NCBI RefSeq assembly: GCF_900115305.1
Contig: NZ_FOVW01000004.1
Location: 62,001 to 126,000 of the forward strand
DNA length: 64,000 nucleotides
Reading direction: 5' to 3'
From: Algoriphagus ornithinivorans
GTDB lineage: Bacteria; Bacteroidota; Bacteroidia; Cytophagales; Cyclobacteriaceae
Made by a program: the position numbers and the translations under genes
Shown here: positions 18,237 through 26,725 of the stretch, piece after piece
How positions within the stretch are numbered: position 1 is the stretch's first letter
How the letters are laid out: every line of letters begins with the position of its first letter
Notes under the pieces: generated by a model
What the model saw: the letters and a program-made list of their open reading frames with translations, nothing else
Told to the model about the DNA's origin: nothing
The model's database searches: none

Positions 18237-18244
18237 TACTTTTG
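18237..18244 (+). promoter_or_regulatory. Candidate -7 box (TACTTTTG) of the main ATP synthase transcript
   Basis: It matches TAnnTTTG and lies 17 bp before the start of the 127-residue membrane protein gene. No convincing -33 TTTG is seen. If real, it would let the atpB-G genes be transcribed separately from atpZ. Confidence 0.35.
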
Positions 18245-18261
18245 TAAAAAATTAATTCACC

Positions 18262-18645
18262 ATGACTTTACCAAAAAATATGCATCTCCGCTTCTTTATC
18301 CTTTCGGGGATTTTGGCAGGATTGATCTTGATTTTACAGGTTTTGGTACCACAGATTATCCACTCTCATATCTGGCATATTTATTTTTTCCTTCTAATTA
18401 TCTCCTTTTTTATCAATGTTTTAAACGCTTTTTTACTCAAATCATTTTCTGAAAATTTCTTTCAAATATCCGTTTTAGCAATGATTCTGAGATTAATTGG
18501 CTCTTTGGTGTTCGTTGGGATCGAAGTTTGGCCCGGAATGGAGAATATAATTTTGTTTATAGGAGATTTCTTTGTGATTTTTTTGTTCTACTTAGTTTTT
18601 GATATCTACGCCTTTCTATCTAACTTGCGCCCGATTTCAAAGTAG
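18262..18645 (+). CDS. Small four-helix membrane protein, AtpI-like position
   Basis: A 127-residue protein with four hydrophobic helices (about 10-30, 38-58, 68-88 and 96-118) and almost no soluble part. I do not recognise a specific motif. Its place between atpZ and atpB is where AtpI-type assembly factors for the c-ring are found, so a role in ATP synthase assembly is an inference from position and topology. It ends 19 bp before the preferred atpB start. Confidence 0.65.
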   Translation: MTLPKNMHLRFFILSGILAGLILILQVLVPQIIHSHIWHIYFFLLIISFFINVLNAFLLKSFSENFFQISVLAMILRLIGSLVFVGIEVWPGMENIILFIGDFFVIFLFYLVFDIYAFLSNLRPISK

Positions 18646-18664
18646 CCCTCAAATTAAAGAGTTG

Positions 18665-19693
18665 ATGACGCGCAAACTACTGGCCCTAAGTATTTTATTA
18701 TCAGCATTTTTGCTGGGATTTTCTAACCCCACTTTCGCAGCCGGATCAGAGGAAGACAAGACGAGCTTCATCATGCATCACGTGAAAGACTCGCATGAGT
18801 GGCATTTTGCGACCTTTGGTCACACGCATGTGACCCTGCCTTTGCCTGTAATTGTCTATTCCGGAGACAGAGGTTTGGAGGTTTTTATGTCCTCCAATTT
18901 CCAAAATCACGAAACCCATGAATTTGGAAAAGAATATGCCCACGAAGGATATTACATTGACGAGCATGATCATTTGGGTAGAGTAGATGAAGGTAGCTTC
19001 GTTGAGTTATCCATTACGAAAAATGTGGTCATGATGTTTATCGTCATGTTCATTTTGGCATGGATTGCGCTTTCCGCAGCTGGACACTACAAGAAAAACG
19101 GAGCTGTAGCCCCTAAAGGTGCGGCTGCATTGATTGAGCCTATCGTGATTTTTGTGAGAGATGAGATTGCAAAAAATTCGATTGGTCCCAAATACAAAAA
19201 GTTTGTTCCTTACCTAATCACACTTTTCTTATTCATTTGGTTTGGTAACCTATTGGGTCTTCTTCCTGGTGCTGCTAACCTAACTGGTAATATTGCTGTG
19301 ACTTGCACCTTGGCGGTTTTGACCTTCATCATCACTAACGTGAATGGAAATAAGGATTATTGGAAACACGTATTTGCAACACCTGGAGTTCCAATTCCAA
19401 TGTTGTTGATCATTGTTCCGGTAGAAATCATCGGTTTGTTTACCAAGCCATTTGCATTGATGGTCCGATTGTTTGTTGCAATCACTGCTGGACACATTGT
19501 AATCCTAGGTTTTATTGCCTTGGCATTCATCTTTGAATCTTACACTATTGGGGTAGTAAGTACCTTGATGGTCACATTTATCAATATTATCGAATTGCTG
19601 GTTGCTACAATTCAGGCGTATGTATTTACACTATTTACAGCGATGTACATAGGTGGTGCGGTAGCTGAGCACGCGCATGACGATCATCATTAA
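18665..19693 (+). CDS. atpB: F0 ATP synthase subunit a with signal peptide and His-rich periplasmic extension
   Basis: Subunit a, 342 residues from the chosen start (ATG at 18665). A start 66 bp upstream would overlap the preceding gene and put a polar stretch before a good signal peptide (MTRKLLALSILLSAFLLGF). A periplasmic stretch of about 90 residues with many His follows, then the membrane part with the key Arg in ALMVRLFVAITAGHIVILG. The tail ends AEHAHDDHH. Subunit a forms the two proton half-channels next to the c-ring. The long N-terminal extension makes it larger than E. coli AtpB (271 residues), as is usual in Bacteroidota. Confidence 0.95.
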   Translation: MTRKLLALSILLSAFLLGFSNPTFAAGSEEDKTSFIMHHVKDSHEWHFATFGHTHVTLPLPVIVYSGDRGLEVFMSSNFQNHETHEFGKEYAHEGYYIDEHDHLGRVDEGSFVELSITKNVVMMFIVMFILAWIALSAAGHYKKNGAVAPKGAAALIEPIVIFVRDEIAKNSIGPKYKKFVPYLITLFLFIWFGNLLGLLPGAANLTGNIAVTCTLAVLTFIITNVNGNKDYWKHVFATPGVPIPMLLIIVPVEIIGLFTKPFALMVRLFVAITAGHIVILGFIALAFIFESYTIGVVSTLMVTFINIIELLVATIQAYVFTLFTAMYIGGAVAEHAHDDHH

Positions 19694-19697
19694 ATAG

Positions 19698-19988
<291 letters not shown>

Positions 19989-19997
19989 TCAAAAATT

Positions 19998-20038
19998 GAA
20001 AAGGGTCTGGCTTCGTGCCATTCCCTTTTCTTTCTGTT
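19998..20038 (+). promoter_or_regulatory. Hairpin in the atpE-atpF gap (possible attenuator or mRNA stabiliser)
   Basis: Arms GAAAAGGG and CCCTTTTC enclose an inner TGGC/GCCA stem with a 5-base loop and a 2x2 internal bulge. A pyrimidine-rich tail (TTTCTGTTTC) follows. It lies 10 bp after the atpE stop inside an operon, so it cannot be a complete terminator. Confidence 0.65.
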
Positions 20039-20069
20039 TCATTGAACAATCTGAAATAAATCATACATC

Positions 20070-20564
20070 ATGGATTTGATAACCCCAGGTTCCGGTCTTA
20101 TTTTCTGGCAGCTATTAGGCTTCCTAGGTTTGCTTTTTATCTTGATCAAATTTGCTTGGAAGCCTATGCTTGCAGCTTTGGAAGAAAGAGAAAGCAGCAT
20201 TGAAAATGCATTGAAAGCAGCTGAAACTGCTAGAAATGAAATGGCTAATCTCAAAGCTGAAAATGAGAAGCTATTGGCAGAAGCAAGATTGGAAAGAGAT
20301 GTCATCTTGAAAAAAGCTCAGGATGCTTCCAATAAAATGATTGAAGACGCTAAGGTCGAGGCCAGCAAGCAGGGAGCTCAAATGATCGAAAATGCGAAAG
20401 CAGTTATCGAGACTGAGAAGAAAGCTGCTTTAGCTGAGGTGAAAACTCAAGTAGCTGTCTTGACCCTTGAAGTAACAGAGAAATTATTGAGAAAGAATTT
20501 GTCAGATGAGAAAGCTCAGAAAGAGTTGGTTGACGAATTCATCAAAGATTTGAAGCTAAACTAA
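20070..20564 (+). CDS. atpF: F0 ATP synthase subunit b
   Basis: A 164-residue subunit b with one N-terminal membrane helix (about residues 9-26, with FWQLLGFLGLLFILIKFAW) and a long, charged helical stalk rich in Ala, Glu and Lys. It forms the peripheral stalk that holds F1 against F0. It ends 9 bp before atpH. Confidence 0.95.
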   Translation: MDLITPGSGLIFWQLLGFLGLLFILIKFAWKPMLAALEERESSIENALKAAETARNEMANLKAENEKLLAEARLERDVILKKAQDASNKMIEDAKVEASKQGAQMIENAKAVIETEKKAALAEVKTQVAVLTLEVTEKLLRKNLSDEKAQKELVDEFIKDLKLN

Positions 20565-20573
20565 GATCCTCCC

Positions 20574-21134
20574 ATGTCAAACCAAAGAGTAGCATCCCGC
20601 TATGCCAAGTCCATTTTGGAACTAGCCCTTGAAAAAGGTCAGTTGGAAGAAGTTCATGAGGATTTCCAGAAGCTTACTACTATTGCCAATGGTAATAGAG
20701 ATCTGAGCTTATTGCTGAAAAACCCAATCATCAATTCTGAAAAGAAATTGAAGGTTTTGAAAGCACTTTTTGCTAAAGGAGCTCAGGAAATGACCCTGAC
20801 TTTCTTTGAAATTGTTTCCAGAAAAAACAGAGAAGAAATTCTGATAGACGTTGCTAAAGAATTTGAGATTCAATACAACGTTCATAAATCTATTCAGGTA
20901 GCTGAATTGACTACTACTTTCCCGATAGATGAGAAAATGCGCAAAGAATTTATTGCCATTGTTAAAGAAATTTCCGGAAAGGACTCAGTACAGCTGGTTG
21001 AAAAAATCAATCCTGCGATGATCGGAGGATATGTATTAAAAGTGAATGACCGTCAATTGGATGAGTCATTAAGCAGTAAACTGAGAGTATTGAAAAATCA
21101 GTTTAGTGAAAATCATTACGAAAGTAAAATCTAA
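20574..21134 (+). CDS. atpH: F1 ATP synthase subunit delta
   Basis: A 186-residue subunit delta (OSCP). Family motifs are RVASRYAKSILELALEKGQ at the N-terminus and the C-terminal EKINPAMIGGYVLKVNDRQLDESLSSKL. It joins the peripheral stalk to the top of F1. It lies between atpF and atpA in the normal order. Confidence 0.95.
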   Translation: MSNQRVASRYAKSILELALEKGQLEEVHEDFQKLTTIANGNRDLSLLLKNPIINSEKKLKVLKALFAKGAQEMTLTFFEIVSRKNREEILIDVAKEFEIQYNVHKSIQVAELTTTFPIDEKMRKEFIAIVKEISGKDSVQLVEKINPAMIGGYVLKVNDRQLDESLSSKLRVLKNQFSENHYESKI

Positions 21135-21160
21135 TCCAAAAGCATTAATCAATCTATATC

Positions 21161-22738
21161 ATGGCAGAAGTAAGACCAGATGAAGTTTCGGCAATCTTGA
21201 GAGAACAACTCTCCGGAGCCAGAACAGAGGCCGAACTCGAAGAAGTGGGTACAGTCCTTCAAGTAGGGGACGGTGTAGCTCGTATCTATGGACTTTCTAA
21301 GGCTCAGGCCGGTGAATTGCTGGAATTCGACAATGGTCTGAAAGCAATGGTACTGAACCTAGAAGAGGACAACGTAGGTGCGGTATTGTTCGGTGACTCT
21401 AAAGAGATCAAGGAAGGTGATACTGTAAAACGTACCAAGAAAATTGCCTCTATCCAAGTTGGTGAAGGTATGTTGGGCCGAGTAGTGGATACTTTGGGTA
21501 ACCCAATTGATGGTAAAGGACCAATCGCAGGTGATTTGTATGAAATGCCTTTGGAGCGTAAAGCACCAGGTGTAATCTACAGACAGCCGGTAACTGAGCC
21601 TCTTCAAACTGGTATTAAATCTATCGATGCCATGATTCCTATCGGAAGAGGGCAGCGTGAATTAGTTATCGGTGACCGTCAGACTGGAAAGACTGCCGTA
21701 GTTATTGATGCTATCATCAACCAAAAAGAATTTTACGATAAAGGAGAGCCTGTTTTCTGTATCTATGTTGCTATCGGTCAGAAAGCTTCTACCGTTGCAA
21801 ACGTAGTAGCAGCTTTGGAAAAAGGTGGAGCTCTTCCATATACAGTAATTGTTTCTGCATCTGCTGCTGACCCAGCTCCGATGCAATTCTTTGCTCCATT
21901 TACTGGTGCAGCGATCGGTGAATTCTTCCGTGATACCGGAAGGCCTGCATTGGTTGTTTATGATGACTTGTCTAAGCAGGCTGTTGCATACCGTGAAGTT
22001 TCCCTATTGTTAAGAAGACCTCCGGGACGTGAAGCATATCCAGGTGACGTATTCTATTTGCACTCCAGATTATTGGAAAGAGCAGCTAAGATCAATAAGT
22101 CTGATACAATTGCTCAGCAAATGAACGATCTTCCTGAGTCTATCAAACCTTTGGTAAAAGGTGGAGGTTCTTTGACAGCCTTGCCAATTATCGAAACACA
22201 AGCCGGTGACGTTTCTGCTTACATCCCGACTAACGTAATTTCCATTACTGACGGTCAGATTTTCTTGGAGACTAACTTGTTCAACTCCGGTATCAGACCT
22301 GCAATTAACGTAGGTATCTCTGTATCCCGAGTAGGTGGTAATGCACAGATCAAGTCCATGAAAAAAGTAGCTGGTACTTTGAAATTGGATCAAGCGCAGT
22401 TCCGTGAATTGGAAGCATTCTCCAAGTTCGGTTCTGATTTGGATGCAACTACCAAGAGAACAATCGAAAGAGGTAGAAGAAACCAAGAGATCTTGAAGCA
22501 GCCTCAGTACTCTCCAGTGTCTGTAGCTCATCAGGTAGCTATCATCTATGCTTCTACTAGAGGCTTGATGGATTCTGTTCCTGTAGAGAAAGCAAGAGCA
22601 TTCGAGAAGGAATTCTATACTTTGTTGGATACTTCTTATCCTGAAGCTTTGCAGTTGATCCTTAAAGGAGATATTGACGGAGCTGGTGAAATTCTAAAGA
22701 AAGCAGCTGCAGAATTAGCACCGAAATACGCAAAATAA
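21161..22738 (+). CDS. atpA: F1 ATP synthase subunit alpha
   Basis: A 525-residue alpha subunit. The P-loop GDRQTGKT is at residues 171-178, and the region [30 protein letters not shown] is diagnostic for alpha. It forms the non-catalytic nucleotide sites in the alpha3beta3 hexamer. The partner beta subunit gene (atpD) is not in this cluster. Confidence 0.98.
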   Translation: MAEVRPDEVSAILREQLSGARTEAELEEVGTVLQVGDGVARIYGLSKAQAGELLEFDNGLKAMVLNLEEDNVGAVLFGDSKEIKEGDTVKRTKKIASIQVGEGMLGRVVDTLGNPIDGKGPIAGDLYEMPLERKAPGVIYRQPVTEPLQTGIKSIDAMIPIGRGQRELVIGDRQTGKTAVVIDAIINQKEFYDKGEPVFCIYVAIGQKASTVANVVAALEKGGALPYTVIVSASAADPAPMQFFAPFTGAAIGEFFRDTGRPALVVYDDLSKQAVAYREVSLLLRRPPGREAYPGDVFYLHSRLLERAAKINKSDTIAQQMNDLPESIKPLVKGGGSLTALPIIETQAGDVSAYIPTNVISITDGQIFLETNLFNSGIRPAINVGISVSRVGGNAQIKSMKKVAGTLKLDQAQFRELEAFSKFGSDLDATTKRTIERGRRNQEILKQPQYSPVSVAHQVAIIYASTRGLMDSVPVEKARAFEKEFYTLLDTSYPEALQLILKGDIDGAGEILKKAAAELAPKYAK

Positions 22739-22746
22739 ATCAATTA

Positions 22747-22768
22747 GCCGGAGGTGAATTCCTCCGGC
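22747..22768 (+). promoter_or_regulatory. Hairpin between atpA and atpG
   Basis: A perfect GCCGGAGG/CCTCCGGC hairpin with a 6-base loop, 8 bp after the atpA stop. There is no U-run after it, so it looks like an mRNA stability or processing element rather than a terminator. Confidence 0.6.
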
Positions 22769-22797
22769 ACTTTATATCCGATTACAATTAAGCACTG

Positions 22798-23670
22798 ATG
22801 GCTAACCTTAAGGAAGTAAAGCAGCGAATCACCTCGGTAGTTTCTACTCAGCAGATTACCAAAGCTATGAAAATGGTTTCTGCTGCGAAACTCAGAAGAG
22901 CTCAGGACAAAATCGTTCAGATGCGTCCTTATTCTCAGAAGTTGACCAATATTCTCAACAATGTTTCCGCTTCACAAGATGGAGCAGCAGATATTGTTTT
23001 TGCTCAAAAGCGGGAAGTAAATAAGGTGTTAATTGTACCTGTAACTTCGGACAAAGGCTTGTGTGGCGCTTTCAATTCCAACGTAATCAAAGCAACCAAT
23101 GCTGCGATTAAAGGACAATTTGCCGGGAAAGAAATCACCATCTTACCTTTGGGGAAAAAGGCTTACGAGAATTTTAAAAAGCGTGAGTTTTCTGTAATCA
23201 GCCAATTCTATCAGGTTTTTACTGATGTTTCTTTTGACAATGTTAGAGCTGCTGCTGAGTTCGCTATGAACGCCTATGTAGCTGGAGACTTTGATCAGGT
23301 GGTTTTGGTTTACAATGAATTCAAAAACGTAGCTACTCAAATTATCCGTACTGAACAGTTTTTGCCAATGGCAAAAGAGAATAACGGAGAGGAAAAAGTA
23401 GCAGAAACAGATTATATCTTAGAACCATCCAGATCTTATATTATTGAGGAATTGGTTCCTACATCTTTGAAGATTCAATTTTACAAGGCAGTCTTGGAAA
23501 GCAATGCTTCCGAGCATGGAGCTAGAATGACTGCTATGGATAAGGCAACTGAAAATGCCGGTGAATTGCTCAAAGAATTGAGATTGATGTATAACAGAAC
23601 CCGTCAGGCGGCTATTACCAACGAGATCTTGGAGATCGTTGCAGGTGCCAATGCCTTAGGTGGGAAGTAA
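22798..23670 (+). CDS. atpG: F1 ATP synthase subunit gamma
   Basis: A 290-residue gamma subunit with the N-terminal motif KEVKQRITSVVSTQQITKAMKMVSAAKLRRAQ and the C-terminal ARMTAMDKATENAGELLKELRL ... RQAAITNEILEIVAGANAL. It is the rotating central shaft. It is the last ATP synthase gene here; atpD and atpC do not follow, and a terminator comes 22 bp later. Confidence 0.96.
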   Translation: MANLKEVKQRITSVVSTQQITKAMKMVSAAKLRRAQDKIVQMRPYSQKLTNILNNVSASQDGAADIVFAQKREVNKVLIVPVTSDKGLCGAFNSNVIKATNAAIKGQFAGKEITILPLGKKAYENFKKREFSVISQFYQVFTDVSFDNVRAAAEFAMNAYVAGDFDQVVLVYNEFKNVATQIIRTEQFLPMAKENNGEEKVAETDYILEPSRSYIIEELVPTSLKIQFYKAVLESNASEHGARMTAMDKATENAGELLKELRLMYNRTRQAAITNEILEIVAGANALGGK

Positions 23671-23692
23671 TTACAATAGACCTAATTTCCAG

Positions 23693-23721
23693 ACCACAAC
23701 TCGTAAGGGTTGTGGTTTTTT
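23693..23721 (+). terminator. Terminator of the ATP synthase operon
   Basis: Arms ACCACAAC/GTTGTGGT with an 8-base loop, followed by a run of six T and more T after that. It ends the atp transcript just before the convergent DoxX gene. Confidence 0.85.
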
Positions 23722-24106
23722 ATTTTTTCTTGAAAATTGTATCCAAGGAGTACTTTCCTCCCCCGAATGCCAATAAACCTAGAAATACCAGGCAGTATAA
23801 AAGTGGAAGCTCTTTCCTTCCAAATGGATCATCCCAATGGGCGTAGAAAGCTGCTGTAAGCATGGTAATCATTAATGGGATACTTGCCAGGCGAACTTTG
23901 ATACCCAGGATAATCAATGCAGAACAAATCACTTCTGCGAAGATCGCTAGAGCCAAAGAGACGGTTGGACCCAATCCGAAAGGATCTGCAAATTTCACCT
24001 CATCAGCCATGATTCTTCCAATTTTGGGAATGCCATGTGTTAGCATCATACCTCCGGCACCAAGACGGATGATTAATAAGACTAAATGATTTTCAATTCC
24101 TTTCAT
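23720..24106 (-). CDS. DoxX family membrane protein
   Basis: A 128-residue protein with four membrane helices and the DoxX pattern: LLIIRLGAGGMMLTHGIPKI at the start, then ALAIFAEVICSALIILGIKVRLASIPLMITMLTAAFYAH. DoxX proteins are small inner membrane proteins of uncertain role, some linked to thiol or redox stress. It lies 127 bp downstream of the D-hydroxyproline oxidase gene, so it may be read from the same transcript, but nothing in it points to proline metabolism. Confidence 0.85.
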   Translation of the reverse strand: MKGIENHLVLLIIRLGAGGMMLTHGIPKIGRIMADEVKFADPFGLGPTVSLALAIFAEVICSALIILGIKVRLASIPLMITMLTAAFYAHWDDPFGRKELPLLYCLVFLGLLAFGGGKYSLDTIFKKK

Positions 24107-24233
24107 TCTTTGGGTTGATTAAATTCAGTTATGAAATAAATTAAATCAGATTAAAAAGAATAAACCGTTTGTAAATTTTTAATAGAAATAGAGTAATTGT
24201 TTGTTTGAACAAGAATTTTGGTCACCTGTTCAT

Positions 24234-25481
24234 TTAATTAAACCTTCCCACTTCAAAACCACCGATCTCTATTGAATTGTCTTTTTGTTGATGTAATTCG
24301 GCTAAGAGTTTTCCTGTAGCAGGTGCCAATGATATTCCCATCATAGAATGTCCACTTCCCACCAATACATTCGAATAACCAGGGGCAAAACCAATGTAAG
24401 GCAATCCATCTGGCGAGCAAGGTCTCAATCCTTTCCAAATATTTTCTGCTTTTGGAAACTTAGCTTGAAAATCTGGATAATAACGATTAATAGATTCAAA
24501 AATACCTTTGACTCTATTCATATTGATAGACTGGTTTGTACCTGCTATCTCCATGGTACCCCCAAATCTGATCTGCTCACCATATGGGCTGACCGCTACC
24601 TTCATCTCAGTGAGGATACTTGCCTGTTTGATTTCGGGTTTGTTATCTTGAAGAAAAGAATACCCTTTTCCCCCCATCATAGGGAGCGAAAAGTTCAGCA
24701 TTTTTGCTAACTCACCAGACCAAGATCCTCCGCATAAGAGGATTTTCTCGGCGGGGATAGATCCCTTATCAGTTAGAATATTTGACACTTTTCCTCCTGA
24801 TTTATCAAAACCTAAAACCTGGGTGGAGGCCAATATCTTTACTCCTTTTTCTTCTAAGTAGGTTTTCAAAAAGCTATACAAAGCACCAGGGTCTAAATGT
24901 GCATCTCCGGGAAAAAGAACAGCTCCCTTGGCCTTTACTTCCAAGTTTGGCTCTACATTCCTAATGTCTGATGGTGTCAATACCTCAGCTTCTAAGCCAT
25001 ATTTTCTTGCCAGATGTGCAAATTCCACCTCTTCCTTTTCAACGGCTTCGGTTTGATAAATCATCATCAAGCCTTTTTCCTGTAATGCCAAATGTGCCTC
25101 AGGATGCTCATCTTTAAAATTCAGATAAAGCGCCTTACTTAATAAGCTTAGATTTTTCAGAAAAGGGATAGCTTTTTCTACCTGTTTTTGATTGGCAGAT
25201 TTGAAAAATAACATACACCATTGTAGGAGTTTGTAGTCTAATCTGGGGTGGATATAAAATGGACTCTTGGAGGAAAACATCCAGGAAATTCCCTTTGTAA
25301 TCATTCCCGGAGCTGCCAATGGGATGATATGGCTCGGAACAATCATTCCTGCATTGCCCGTAGAGCAATTATCTTGAAGGTCGGTGCGATCAATAATAGT
25401 TACCTCAATTCCCTCTTTTTGTAGAAAATAAGCGGAAAAGAGTCCCACAATTCCTCCGCCGATGATGATGGTTGGTTTCAT
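24234..25481 (-). CDS. FAD-dependent D-amino acid (D-hydroxyproline) dehydrogenase
   Basis: A 415-residue DadA-like flavoprotein with the FAD dinucleotide motif PTIIIGGGIVGLFSAYFL at the N-terminus and a DAO-family C-terminus (GLRPCSPDGLPYIGFAPGYSNVLVGSGHSMMGISLAPATGKLLAEL). In general such enzymes oxidise D-amino acids. Its position next to hydroxyproline epimerase, semialdehyde dehydrogenase and deaminase genes makes cis-4-hydroxy-D-proline the likely substrate, giving 1-pyrroline-4-hydroxy-2-carboxylate. The electron acceptor is unknown. It is 75 bp after the epimerase gene, with a repeat in that gap. Confidence 0.85.
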   Translation of the reverse strand: MKPTIIIGGGIVGLFSAYFLQKEGIEVTIIDRTDLQDNCSTGNAGMIVPSHIIPLAAPGMITKGISWMFSSKSPFYIHPRLDYKLLQWCMLFFKSANQKQVEKAIPFLKNLSLLSKALYLNFKDEHPEAHLALQEKGLMMIYQTEAVEKEEVEFAHLARKYGLEAEVLTPSDIRNVEPNLEVKAKGAVLFPGDAHLDPGALYSFLKTYLEEKGVKILASTQVLGFDKSGGKVSNILTDKGSIPAEKILLCGGSWSGELAKMLNFSLPMMGGKGYSFLQDNKPEIKQASILTEMKVAVSPYGEQIRFGGTMEIAGTNQSINMNRVKGIFESINRYYPDFQAKFPKAENIWKGLRPCSPDGLPYIGFAPGYSNVLVGSGHSMMGISLAPATGKLLAELHQQKDNSIEIGGFEVGRFN

Positions 25482-25483
25482 AA

Positions 25484-25558
25484 TTAGAAGCTAGAAGCTA
25501 GATACAAGAAGCAAGATCGTATAAAGTCTAATTTCTTGGCTCTCGCATCTTGACTCTT
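25484..25558. repeat. Intergenic repeat with imperfect inverted arms between epimerase and dehydrogenase genes
   Basis: A tandem TAGAAGC-TAGAAGC start leads into AAGAAGCAAGAT. On the other side, the reverse complement of 25547-25558 reads AAGAGTCAAGAT, matching that arm at 10 of 12 bases. The right arm ends on the epimerase stop codon. This could fold into a stem-loop in the transcript. Confidence 0.5.
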
Positions 25559-26558
25559 AAATGACTTGGAATCCATGTACATAAGGATCATCATCATCCA
25601 AAATGATGGTGTTGTATCCATAAACTTTTGCCCAGCCTTCAATACTGGGTACTATGGCTGGTTTTCCAGCAATACTGGTCACCTCTTCAATTCTGCCAAT
25701 AAACTTGGACCCAATAAAGCTTTCATGAATAAATTCATCTCCAGGTTTCAACCAACCCTTCGCATACCACTGGGCCATTCTGGCTGAAGTTCCAGTGCCG
25801 CATGGAGAGCGGTCAATAGCTTTATCTCCATAGAATACCGCATTTCTTGCGGTGCTGCTTTCTTCTAGGGTTTTTCCTGTCCAAAGAACATGAGAAAGCC
25901 CCCGGATTCGTTCGTGTTCGGGATGTATAAACTCATAGCGCTCATTCATTTTTTTTCGGAGATTCCTGGCCATTGAGATCAACTGTTCAGCCTTGTAATA
26001 CTCCAAGCCCTGGAAATTTTCCTGAGGATCAACGATACAGTAAAAATTCCCGCCATAGGCCACATCCACTTTCAATTTCCCCAGTTCTTCAATTTCAACT
26101 TCCAAATCTTCCGCTGCCAGATAACTTTTGACATTGGTGAGTTTGACTGACTTCACTTTCTTGCCTTCCTGCTGATATTCGACCAAAACCAAACCGGCAG
26201 GAGCTTCCATTCTCAAGAATCCTGGAGTTTTGGGATATATCAACCCCTCTTCTATAGCAATGGTGATCGTTCCTATTGTGCCGTGCCCGCACATAGGGAG
26301 GCATCCGGAAGTTTCGATAAAGAGTACCGCCAAATCATTTTCGGGATTATGCGGAGGGAAAAGCATAGAGCCTGACATCATATCATGACCCCTTGGTTCG
26401 AACATCAATCCCTTGCGAATCCAGTCGTAATTTTCCAGAAAATATTGTCTTTTTTCCAACATGGAGTTTCCGTGAAGGAAAGGGACTCCACCTGAAACTA
26501 CCCGGACAGGATTGCCGCAGGTATGGGCATCGATACAGCTGAATGTGTTACGAGACAT
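25557..26558 (-). CDS. 4-hydroxyproline epimerase
   Basis: A 333-residue proline racemase family enzyme. Both catalytic Cys are present: Cys90 in PMCGHGTIG and Cys253 in RSPCGTGTSARMA. That pair marks epimerases/racemases and separates them from trans-3-hydroxyproline dehydratases, which have a Thr at one position. It should convert trans-4-hydroxy-L-proline to cis-4-hydroxy-D-proline in the cytosol. The gene cluster supports hydroxyproline rather than proline as substrate. Confidence 0.93.
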   Translation of the reverse strand: MSRNTFSCIDAHTCGNPVRVVSGGVPFLHGNSMLEKRQYFLENYDWIRKGLMFEPRGHDMMSGSMLFPPHNPENDLAVLFIETSGCLPMCGHGTIGTITIAIEEGLIYPKTPGFLRMEAPAGLVLVEYQQEGKKVKSVKLTNVKSYLAAEDLEVEIEELGKLKVDVAYGGNFYCIVDPQENFQGLEYYKAEQLISMARNLRKKMNERYEFIHPEHERIRGLSHVLWTGKTLEESSTARNAVFYGDKAIDRSPCGTGTSARMAQWYAKGWLKPGDEFIHESFIGSKFIGRIEEVTSIAGKPAIVPSIEGWAKVYGYNTIILDDDDPYVHGFQVI

Positions 26559-26630
26559 TAAATGAAATGAAAGGTTTAAAATTATTTTGAAATACGGTGG
26601 AAATAAAATTGAAATATTCCCTCCTTCGTC

Positions 26631-26686
26631 GGGTGAAATATATCATACCAAGATTTCAGAAATACTAATTGAAAAGTATTTCACCC
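26631..26686. promoter_or_regulatory. Inverted repeat GGGTGAAATA / TATTTCACCC upstream of the epimerase
   Basis: Perfect 10-base inverted arms (26631-26640 and 26677-26686) lie 73-128 bp upstream of the epimerase start. Between and beside them are further TATTTC-type motifs on the minus strand. It could be an operator for the divergent AraC regulator; this is inference. Confidence 0.4.
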
Positions 26687-26725
26687 AGCTTGCTTGGCAT
26701 ATTCCCACTGTATTTCTATTGTATC

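Noticed and set aside
18192..18452. Plus-strand frame of 86 codons overlapping the small membrane protein
   Set aside because: The other frame (from 18262) has regular membrane helices and fits the gap to atpB; this one is an out-of-frame overlap.
22070..22531. Open frame of 153 codons on the minus strand opposite atpA
   Set aside because: Antisense to a highly conserved gene; the translated product is low-quality and rich in Cys and Ser without pattern.
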